Source: Schizophyllum amplum | Lineage: Eukaryota > Basidiomycota > Agaricomycetes > Agaricales > Schizophyllaceae | Length of the DNA: 41,291 nt | Assembly (NCBI GenBank): GCA_007026445.1 | Contig: VDMD01000176.1 | Span: 1-41,291, forward strand | Direction of reading: 5' to 3' | In this document: positions 24,070 through 33,016 of the stretch, in pieces | Position numbering within the stretch: the stretch's first letter is position 1 | Layout: the number at the start of each line of letters is the position of its first letter | Made by a program: the position numbers and the translations under genes | Notes under the pieces: generated by a model | What the model was told of the DNA's origin: nothing | Database searches by the model: none | What the model saw: only the letters and a program-made list of their open reading frames with translations

Positions 24070-24920
24070 TTATTTACGCGTTCGTTAGCTGCTGAGGCTA
24101 TGGTGCGCAGCGCTTGAGTCAGGAGGAAGGGGCTCCGCGGGCGTGCGGTGGGCTTATAAGGCTGTGGACTGAGTAGGCGCCATGTGCTTCGTCTTCGTCA
24201 CCGCGTGCGCTATCAAGAAACGCGAAGCAAGGTCCAGTTCCAAGGATGACGTCGCGTGTCGTGTCGCTGTCGTGTCCGCGCTCTTGCCTTTGTACCACCT
24301 CCAAACGCAGTTCTCCACTAGATAGATTCAGAAGGGGTAGCAAAGGCAAGCAGCGTTCCCGGATAGCGAGATGTCGAAAATTGATCAGAAAATAAGGCAT
24401 GCTGCTCAGCATCCGCATTCTCTAATAGCAGCGGAAAACGATAGAGGCCAGATATCGCGCGCATAGCGTTGCCTACATGGAGTCTTCGGCAAGGCAAGAC
24501 TCAAGAGAGCGGGCGTTCTTTCCAAAACTGCATCGGCATTTACCGGTAACATGTCACGGTTGAACTTGCGTGACATGTTGAGCCGCTGTTCGATTGCAAC
24601 TCAACTGCAACTTGATTACTCTTGAGCGTGAGTCTTGGGCCTGATGTGTGCTGAACGAGACAAGACAAACGTTCCGTAGCATTTCATGAGGCATAGCATA
24701 TGCACATACATGGTGGAAGTACAGACTCTTCAGGAACGCAAGTACGAAGCATGAGAACGTACAAACATGTAGTGTTATAGAACGGCGAGAGCAACGCGAG
24801 AGCAAAAACAAAGAAAGTGCATTTACATTTATCTTCAAAAGCAAGCATAGGTCGGACAGAATCAGTCAAAAGGCCAGTGCACAAAGAGAGGCGTACAGTT
24901 CGGAATCGATACACATTCAA
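24070..24920. other. Intergenic, contains a perfect 11-base inverted repeat
   Basis: About 850 bases between the unknown membrane-protein gene and the 3' end of the exonuclease gene. Overlapping open stretches at 24554-24920 show no domains. The inverted repeat is listed separately. Confidence 0.5.
24548..24579. repeat. Perfect 11-base inverted repeat with 10-base spacer
   Basis: aacatgtcacg (24548-24558) is the exact reverse complement of cgtgacatgtt (24569-24579). The spacer is gttgaacttg. It may be a dyad operator about 480 bases upstream of the membrane-protein gene, or a hairpin in the 3' region of the exonuclease transcript. Confidence 0.5.
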
Positions 24921-27092
24921 TCATTGATGTGTCTGTCGAGCAGATGGCGTGGTAGGCTTGACGGAACGACCCGTCTCGCCCGATGATTGGCGGAAGAGGG
25001 CTCTACCGCAGACATTAAGGCGTTGAGGGTCTGGAGGGACGTGTTTAGCTAAGGCTCTTTGGCATGCGCGATGCTCCTTCACCTGCGCGGCTTCAGTTCG
25101 CTGTTGCGCGACGGTGTTTCCACGAAAACGCGCAAGGCTAGTACCCCTGCCTCTTCCTCCCTCTCCACCTCTCCCTCCACCTCCACCTCTCCCGCCCCCT
25201 CCACCTCCACCGCTCCCGCCCCCTCCACCTCTCCCTCCCCGTTGCGCCGGACCACCCTTGGCCTTCCCCTTGCTTTCTGAGTAGTCGGGGTTTCTCGGAA
25301 CCCAGATAACGTTCACGCCCAGCTCATATAACTGGCCCGAATGCGCATCGTACTTGTAGCAGGCTGGCAGGGGCCGATCCTCCATATCGTTCAGCATTGA
25401 TACCAATTTCGTGTATAAGCGCCACCGGATGTGAGCGCTGTTCGCAGCGTCTGTCAAGGGTGAGTCGAAGGTGCGAGGCGCGACTTTCGAAGCGACTGAC
25501 GTAGTGCCTGCTCCACGGTCAGTGGGAGAGCCCAGTTCGTCTTCCTTACGATAATGTCGTAGTTCTTTGGGAGAATGTGCTCTTCATAGGCTACGACAAG
25601 CTCACGTGGGCTGAGTGACTCTTCGTACCTCCCTTTCTTCCAGCGACCCTTGTCCACAGAGCGTGCGAGTAGGGACAGATCAGCAATGTTCAACACGTTG
25701 ACCGTGTAGCCAAAGTGCAATCTTGCCGCACTGGCTGCAACGTGTAATGAGTACCTGGGTGAGAGCAGCCAGATATGCAAAAGTCAGACCTCGAATGAGT
25801 CCTGCTTTGACAACGCTGGGGTCATGGAGGAGTTTACGCAGCTCTTCAGGGAATACTGCAAATAATACATAATAATACACTTAGCGACTCGAAAATGAAG
25901 GCAATGCGATATCACGCACCGCGCATGTTGCTGATCTGGATCAACAGAATCCAGTTGGCGTCGGCTACGAGTATGAGCGGAACACGTCCTGAAGCTTGCT
26001 CGCTGCTTTTAGAAGAACGAGGGAGCACGATATCGAAGCCAATGGCGAGCGAGTCGATCTTCGCGACGCATGTATTCGCTTCCTCCACCGTCCTGCAGTA
26101 CCGCACCTGCGCATTGGGGCTGAACTTGCTCCACGAATATGGGGGCAGCACAGGCGGCGGCGGGCCGGGGTCGTAATCCGGATTGGCGGGTACCCATTCC
26201 CTGGTTGTGCCCGGTTCGCACAGCCGGCCTCCTAGCGCGTCAAAGGTGTAACAGACGGACTTGGGCTGCTTGATCATAGCAGATAGAAGGGTCATAAATC
26301 GGGTGTAAAGGGCCCAGCCACAATGCGCGTCGTTCGCTGCGTCTGAAGAGAGCATAAGCGAAAGAGCCCGTGAATGGTGAGAGCACATGCATTCTTGCTG
26401 TTTAGGTTGCAAGAGAGCCTCCCAATTGCTACACGTGACTTTGCCCTTTACGAGCTCGCGGGCTTCGTAGAACTCGACGAGTCTGGCCAAGGCGATTGGA
26501 GCGTTATACTTCCCCTTCCAGTTGCCATTATCTATCGACCGCGCCAGCAGGGACAGGTCCACGACGTTGTTCACGGATATACTCCAGTCTTGGAAGAGCT
26601 TCTTGACGTCGCCTGTAAGGGTCAATGAGGGCTGGTCAACTCATTTGGGCAGACTAACCATCGACACCGACGCCGGTCTTGACAACGTTGGGATCCCCCA
26701 ACAGCTGTTGAAGCCGCTCAGGGAAGGCTGGCCGTACGTCTCGTGAGCCAAAGCAGATTTTTACGTGTCCTATGAGAGGACATTCAACGACAGGCAATGA
26801 ACGTACATTTCATACTGCTGATCTGGACCAGGATGATCTCGCGGTCATTCGCAACTTGAACGAGCGCGACACGGTTCGGCAATGCTCCCTTGACACGGTT
26901 GGGCTTCCACTCCATGTCAAAGCCCACCACGGCGGACGAAATCCTCGCAATGGACGCATCTGCTTCCGAGGTTGTTCTGCAGTAGGAAAGCCGTGCGCCA
27001 GGATGGTAGGCACGCCAAGTATAAGGGGGGAGTGGCTGAGACGCCTCGCTCTCGGCGCGGGCAGCCAAGGTCGTGCCTGCGATGGAGGCCAT
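24921..27092 (-). CDS. Tandem DEDDy 3'-5' exonuclease / pseudo-exonuclease with Gly/Arg-rich tail
   Basis: Seven exons (27092-26807, 26727-26659, 26612-26391, 26342-25920, 25855-25790, 25734-25501, 25450-24921) encode 609 residues. Domain 1 (about 25-215) is an RNase D/WRN-like exonuclease. Exo I is GFDMEW (Asp59, Glu61), Exo II is GVGVDGDVKKL (Asp120), Exo III is YAANDAH (Tyr193, Asp197). Domain 2 (about 250-480) repeats the fold, but Exo I reads GFDIVL, Exo II has no Asp and Exo III reads HAANSAH, so it is almost certainly inactive. The tail carries a GGRGGGGG-type low-complexity stretch and a basic end. Likely a nucleic-acid 3'-5' exonuclease; DNA versus RNA substrate is open. The intron at 26390-26343 is GC-AG. 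Divergent from the next gene. Confidence 0.85.
25148..25243 (-). repeat. Near-pure purine (coding strand) tract encoding the Gly/Arg-rich region
   Basis: The + strand is almost entirely pyrimidine (repeats of cctccac and ctctccc); the coding strand is G-rich with many GGTGGA and GGAGG units. It encodes the Gly/Arg-rich tail of the exonuclease and could form G-quadruplex or triplex structures. Length instability is likely. Confidence 0.6.
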
Positions 27093-27901
27093 GACAGCTG
27101 CGGGCAGATGCTCTGAGGATTGAATCCAAGTCTCTATTGACCAGGTCGCAAGACTGCGAAGGCGCGGGGTGAGGGCGAAGTGTGGCGCTTACGGGGCGCT
27201 TATGGGAGAAAAGGTTGTAAATCAGTCCGTTCCGTGCAATGGATGGGCTGCGTCTGCCAAGCAAGCTGTCCTGATGCCTACGAGAATTAGATAGCCGTGC
27301 GCTATCGAGCCAAGGCTTGAGTTTGCTTGAGCCTGGCTTGAGCAACGCGGAGGTGGGTCGGAGGCGCCCTGGGGAAATGTGACGCCTGCCAAAGTTGGAG
27401 ATGTCACGCCAAGCATATTTCTATATTTAGTCATCCGATTCTTGTTCGCCTCGTCGTGACTCGTCACCGTCTTCGGCGCTGGGCGCGCGAACGCGTTGTA
27501 CTTACGTTTGCCCAGCACCTTGCGATTTTCTGGTCTGCATCGATGTTCGCATCTGAGCCGCACAAAATGGGGAAGGATTGCGCGGTGGAGCATGAGCGCT
27601 GAGCGTCAGGCAAACTCGGGTTCGACTAGCCTTCGACCCGCGTCTGGTGGCTCTTCAGCGGTCTTCCGAGCTCACCCGTCCCATTATTATTGCGACGCCA
27701 AGCCCAAGACTGCTGCGCGCTCTCGGCGTACTGCTGTAAAGGACTAATTTTAGTGGAATTCTCTGTTTCCGCCTCGCGCCAGTCAGGTTACTTTTAGCGC
27801 CTGGGCTTGGCACCCCATTTATAGATGCATAAAGCGACGGAAGGTACGCCATTCAAGACCACCTTCATTGCGCCCCTCCCCCCGCTCCCCCATAGACCCA
27901 A
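27093..27901. promoter_or_regulatory. Divergent promoter region between exonuclease and Ser-rich protein genes
   Basis: About 810 bases between two divergent start codons, so it must contain both promoters. A phased triple repeat (listed separately) is the only notable motif. Open stretches are short and overlap one another. Confidence 0.5.
27315..27342 (+). repeat. Three GCTTGAG repeats at helical spacing
   Basis: GCTTGAG occurs at 27315-27321, 27325-27331 and 27336-27342, start-to-start 10 and 11 bases, so all three face the same side of the helix. It lies about 225 bases upstream of the exonuclease ATG. A multimeric transcription-factor site would look like this; no known factor is assigned. 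Confidence 0.4.
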
Positions 27902-28733
27902 ATGAGCGCTCAGATGCCCTACGCCGAATCCTCTACAAACGCCATGCACGCAGTGTCTCTTCAGCTGCAGAGCGCCATCATGTCTGCGTCTGCGCTTCTT
28001 GAACAGGTTTGTGGCATGCTTTCCTGGCGCGTAAATCTCTGACAGTTCCCCCGCAGCCTCCTCCACCTTCAGTACGCGAAATACTCTCCGCGTACAGCAG
28101 TCGAGGGGATGGCGATCGCGAGATGCTTCTCGCCATGCTCAGCGCAAAGAGCGCGGAAGACCAGGTTCGTGTCTACTGCATGTTGGTCTGCTACATCTTT
28201 CGCTGATACGCTCCCTTTAGCGATTGGCCTCTGTCGCGAACTTGCAAAGGGGCTTGCTTGACGTGTATCAATCCGCATCACACGGCTCGCAGAGCGAGTG
28301 GGAGCGGGAGCGCACCTCGCACAGCCCGCCGCCAAGCTGTATGCGCACCCCGGAGTCTCCGCCGTCTCGGACGTCGTCTCGCAGCCACACGCAGGACCGC
28401 CACCATCCGTACCGTCAGGTCCCCACCGCATCACGCAGAGGACGCTCGCCGCATACCCAGTCGGCTGAACTCCAGAATTTTTCCGACGCCGAGCGTAAGC
28501 GCCACCGCGCCGCCCCCACCATCGATGTCTCCCAGCACTCCTCGCGCGGGCAAGCGCCATTATCACCCTGCATGTCGTCTCGCAGCAGTTCCATGGAGGG
28601 CTCCCCTCGCGCGCGCAGCCCCCGTTCAATGGCCATTGACAACCTGCTCACCTCAGCCCCGGCGAACGCAAGCATGGACGAGCAGAAGCCTATCCTCACT
28701 AGTGCGCACCCTGCCATCGTCCGCGCGACGTAG
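27902..28733 (+). CDS. Uncharacterised Ser/Arg/Pro-rich protein
   Basis: Three exons (27902-28006, 28057-28164, 28221-28733) encode 241 residues. The first 85 or so look helical (MHAVSLQLQSAIMSASALLE, then PSVREILSAYSSRGDGDREM and a VANLQRGLLDVYQ helix). The remainder is rich in Ser, Arg and Pro with SP and RS pairs, probably disordered and a possible phosphorylation target. Introns are canonical and phase 0. No catalytic motif or membrane segment is visible and I do not recognise the family. The start is the first ATG of the chain and lies in a plausible context after a C-rich leader. Confidence 0.65.
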
Positions 28734-29269
28734 CCGCCCTCTGCGCTGTATCTCCGTCGCACTTAGACTGTATTGCCGTACGTGGTGGAACCCGCTTTCC
28801 TTCTTCGCTTCTGTGGCCCTGCCGTGCTCCAAACCCCCACTGAGTTACTTATTTTTCGCTTGCCTCTGTTTTCGCGCTGCTGTTGTATTTGTATCTCGCC
28901 CACTTCTTTCTTGCCTATCATACGCGTACCGCTGTAATCAAAACGATCACCACACGTCAGAAAGGAGGCGTGCAAATGTACGAGGAATCGTCTCCGCAGC
29001 ATGAGCAGCGAAGGGCCAAGAGCTTGGCGAAGACAAGATAAAACGGACTGGAGTGAGAAGGCTTGGGCTTGTGAGGGCCTGTGCTGTGCTTGGCGGAAAC
29101 GTCTGCTGCGAATGTACTTGGCGTGTGAGGCGGCCCCGCGCTCTCGCAAGAAGATGAACATAACTCACGTGATAATAGCCCCTACTGCTTGGATTGCGGC
29201 CCGGTTCCCCGATGCGGAGCCGCTTTGACTTGTCCGAGGACTTGATCTCCATCCTTGCTTGTGGCCACC
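28734..29269. other. Intergenic between Ser-rich and RING genes
   Basis: About 535 bases holding the 3' flank of one gene and the promoter of the next on the same strand. Nothing distinctive is seen. Confidence 0.5.
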
Positions 29270-30638
29270 ATGTCCTCCGACTATGACGACTTTGTGGACG
29301 AGCTGCCCGACTTAGGCGACGACGAATGGGGTGCCCTACTTTCTGCTCCATCTACGAATGCGCCGACAGCGACGACGGCGGGGGCTCCCTCAGCCTCCGC
29401 GGGGCCGAGCAATGTCAACGCCTCAGGGGTCCCGCCGGAGCCGCCGCAAACCGCTGAGGCAGAGGCGGCGGGGGACGACTCGGATACGGATTACGGCGAT
29501 GACGATGTGTTTGACCAGTCGTTTTTGCGCGCAGTGGATGAGGTGGAGCGCGGTTTGACCCAAGGTCCTGCTGGTGCGTATATAGTCACCTTTATTCCAT
29601 CCCATGATGCTGACAGTTCATGCCGTTCCGCTAGCACATAGCGCTACAACTGGACAAGACGCTAGCGCGGCCTCTACAAGTAGCGGCTCCGCTCATAACC
29701 CCATCATCGGTATGCGGACGGCTCGTCTTGCGCGAACGCCTGGCACTGATGCGGATGTATACAGTCAGCGATCAGGCGACCAGGAAGCGCAAAGCCTTTG
29801 AGGAGCCAGAGAGCTCGAAGGCGCAGAAGAGGCATCGTCCAGACTCGGGCAAGGCGAAATTTGTCGCTGGCACGATAAATCCTGCTAAGGCCAAAGTTGA
29901 CGACGTTCTGGCAAAGTTCGAGGACGAATTTTCCTGCCCGATGTAAGTTCCCGCTATCCTCCGCTGGCCTTCTGCTCATCAGGACTCCATAGATGCTGCG
30001 ACCTCATGTATGCGCGGTCTTCCGAAACCTCGTTTCCCAGCTCATCCTTTTTTAGTGTTGCTGCCCATGTTACCAATCCCTGCGGCCATAGCTTCTGTGG
30101 AGAATGCGGAAACCAATGGCTGAAAGTCAATGTATGCGTAAACATCACATCTACTATAGACACATCGCTGATTTTTTTTTTTGCATAGAAGAAGACAGTC
30201 TGCCCTAATTGCCGAACAGCGGTGCACCGTAAAGCACCCATGATACCAAACATCGCTCTTGACCATGCTATCTCCGTCTACATATCCTCGATGTCCTCCA
30301 ACGGCGATGAGACTTGGGCTATTGGCGGCGCCAAATTCGCTGATTTCACTGCACGGCAAGAGTATGTCTCGCCCAGGTCTTGCCAGTCTTTCTCCCTTTA
30401 TCGTACTGACGACATCGACAGGCGATGGAAGAAGGTGAAATCGCAGCCGAAGCCGCCGCAGAAACAGAAGGCTGCCCCGGTGCCGCTACCACCTCGACGG
30501 CTCAGCATTGTCGACTTGCTCGAAGTCTGGGGCGATTATGATGATGAAGAGGAAGATCCTTCGTATGAAGAAGAGAACGCCGCCGAAGTCGAACTGCTTG
30601 CCCATCATCCTCGCCGCCGCGATCGTCGTTCGCGATAG
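29270..30638 (+). CDS. RING-finger protein (probable E3 ubiquitin ligase)
   Basis: Seven exons (29270-29573, 29635-29709, 29765-29942, 29993-30007, 30056-30131, 30189-30361, 30422-30638) encode 345 residues. After an acidic, low-complexity N-terminus and a basic KRKAFEEPESSKAQKRHR stretch (possible nuclear signal) comes a C3HC4 RING assembled across three introns: CPICCDLI, then NPCGHSFCGECGNQW, then CPNCR. The isolated RING resembles those of CHFR and similar E3 ligases, which recruit E2 enzymes. A helix-rich segment and an acidic tail (DYDDEEEDPSYEEE) follow. No FHA domain is present, so CHFR orthology is not claimed. The start has a strong context, ccaccATGtcc. Exon 4 is only 15 nt. Confidence 0.85.
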
Positions 30639-30981
30639 ATGCATTGCTGCCTGCTGATTGCCATCTGCTTTTGATTGCTTTGCTGCTTCTCTACCCCAAC
30701 ATTGCTGTCCTCTAGTGCTCTCGCGTGCTTTGTATCATTATGCTGTATGTCTGCTGGGACGCTTGTAGCGCGTAGAGGACCGGGCTCTACTGTATGTGAC
30801 GTCGTGTAACGACTGTAACCACCGCCGCTGATGATGACCATCAGACAATGACGGACTCACCATTGTATTTTCCTAATCTGTCGCGCACGATGCAGAACAC
30901 GCTGCGAACGCGTTGGCAGCTGCATTTTGAAGACGACAGCCACACTTCCGTAGCCTTCCATCCCTCTTGACTCCCGCTGCC
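30639..30981. other. Intergenic between RING and single-TM protein genes
   Basis: About 340 bases on the same strand; no motif or coding signal recognised. Confidence 0.5.
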
Positions 30982-32766
30982 ATGCGGATCGCCTTCAACC
31001 CTGCTCTCGGTGCCACTACCCGCGTCGCCGTGCCTTCGCTCAACGGCGATGCGCACATGCGCCTCCTCGCGACGCTCGGCGACAACGAGTACGTCGAGCT
31101 CAAGAAATTGGGCGCGATCGTGCAGGCGTGGTCCGACATGCCCGGTGGGGGGAGGTGTGCGGGGCAGTGGGGCGAGCTGGACTTTGTCGAGATCGATGCG
31201 GCGCCTGCGGTCGATGAGAACGCGCTGAGCCTCGCGCCCCCAGCTGAGGAGTCCTCTGCGGCGGCGATAACGCACACTCTGGCTCTTCCCCTCGTGGTCC
31301 CGCTGGCGGGGCGCGCGATGGAGTTTTCGTTCACGTACAGGTTGCTGTACCCGTCGGGCCAGGTGCGATGGCTTGGCCAGTACGGGAACAACGGCAAGCT
31401 GGTCGTCGAGCGGAGCGAGCCCGCCATCGACCTGGAGGGCGCGTGGGAAGGCGATGCGGAGAACGCAGCTCTGGATCGCTCGAGCGGGGCGGATGCGGGG
31501 TTAGTGATCGCGCGCCTGCGGAAGCAAACCGACTACGAGGTCTGCAGCATTGGGGGTCGGCCTGGGTGCGTTTTGTGTACATTTTCGCGGCGCGGTCACT
31601 GATTGACACACAGGGCCATGGGCTCCCCGACGCTTGTTGTGTTGCCCAAGGCATCGGCAGGATCCCTCACCCGCGCGAATCCCCTCGTCATGAGCACTAT
31701 CCCTCATGATGCATCCCTTGTGCACGATGAAGCCTCAGGAGCCATCAAGTTGTTTGGCAGGGCGGTCGTCCGCCTGGACGCTGGGATCCCCGCCTCCCAC
31801 ACATGCGATATGTCACCAGAAGTCCCCGGGTTCACCGTCCTGTGGGCAAAGCACTCAGACCTGGCGCAAGTCGTCCTGGTGCCTATGCTTAATGTGCTCT
31901 CTCAGCAGACACGGGCGGTCGATGTTCCCCTGTCTTCCTTCGGCGTCAAGGAGGGTATGCGCTACGCTGTGTATGGGCCATCTAGCGGTGAGGCGCATGT
32001 GCGCACCTCCTCGACGAATCCGTCGCTGAGGATAAACGTGCCCCCATCTGGCGGCGCGTTCGCCATCGCACCGTTGCGCACCCTGGGCCCCGTGGATGCC
32101 TCGGTCTTGACGCCTCACGTCGCGACCACGACCTCAGCGCTACCAACGCCGCCTCCGTCGCCGCCTCAGATGCCCAGCCCACTGCCCTCCCTTGCGCAGA
32201 TCTTCGCAGAGGAGCCGCAACCTCCAGTGGCTCTCGCAGAGTCCCCCGAGTCCACCCCCGCGAGCCCGAAGTCGACGTCTTCAGCCTCCAGCTCGGTTGC
32301 GCCGCGCCCCAAGCGCCGTGGATTCCTCTTCCGGTGCCTCAAGTACATGTTTCTCCTCCCCTTTGTCTTCGCCGTTGTGTTCTATCGCGTCGTCATCAAG
32401 CGCCGCGGTAGGAAGGCGATGCTGAAGACCCCGCCTACTGAGCGGTCGCCCCTGCTCGCTGAGCAGCGCTCGGAGACCGCTCCAGAGGCGCAGGCAGAGG
32501 AACGCGCGCCCGCCGTGCAGGAACCAGCTACGACGGCCCCTGTAGGTCCTCAACCTCCCAAGCCGGTGCACCTCTTGCACGCGACCGTCGCGCCCGGGAA
32601 GACGGTGATCCTCCTCCACCCTTACGACACGTCTCTAGAAGAGCACGTCAAGTACGAATTTGACGGACACTCCGTCCACGATGTCACCACGACCCAGGTC
32701 AACGACGGCCTCCTTGCCACCTTCGACAGCGGCAAGGGTGGCCTCCTCAAGATCTCATACACATGA
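30982..32766 (+). CDS. Uncharacterised single-pass membrane protein
   Basis: Two exons (30982-31565, 31614-32766) encode 578 residues. The N-terminal half looks like folded beta-rich domains, including FSFTYRLLYPSGQVRWLGQ, an aromatic pattern reminiscent of some carbohydrate-binding folds; that resemblance is weak. A Pro/Ser/Thr linker (about 360-425) leads to one hydrophobic helix at about 437-458 (KYMFLLPFVFAVVFYRVV), bounded by RPKRRG and IKRRGRK. About 115 residues follow, ending in a domain with LLHATVAPGKTVILLHPYD. There is no signal peptide, so insertion may use the internal helix. I do not recognise the family. Convergent with ISWI, 250 bases apart. Confidence 0.75.
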
Positions 32767-33016
32767 ACGAACGAACACTTTCTCGCATCGCACGGACAGG
32801 GTCCCTCTCCCCTTCATAGCAGACAAAAACTCATAGCGTTGTTGTATGTACTCAGACAGCCTCGCGTTGTTGTTGTCACATTTTCTCTGTTATCCTGTAC
32901 ACGGGCTGTAGAATTACATGGATCTATACGTAGATGAATGGGGACAGGAACCCTCCCAATATATAGCAAGAAAGTCAGTGAAGAGACGGCAGCAGAGTGA
33001 GATGCGAGCGAGGACT

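Noticed and set aside
26343..26390. Reading the 48 bases as coding exon
   Set aside because: It keeps the frame but destroys the conserved YAANDA motif, and the duplicate domain has an intron at the same codon.
27619..27640. ggttcgact as a tRNA T-loop
   Set aside because: The flanking bases cannot pair as a T-stem and no acceptor or anticodon arm is found.
28069..28629. 186-codon frame antisense to the Ser-rich protein
   Set aside because: Cysteine/arginine-rich shadow of the opposite strand with no family resemblance.
30873..31427. 184-codon frame antisense to the single-TM protein
   Set aside because: Mirror frame of a real coding region; no independent start context, introns or domain.
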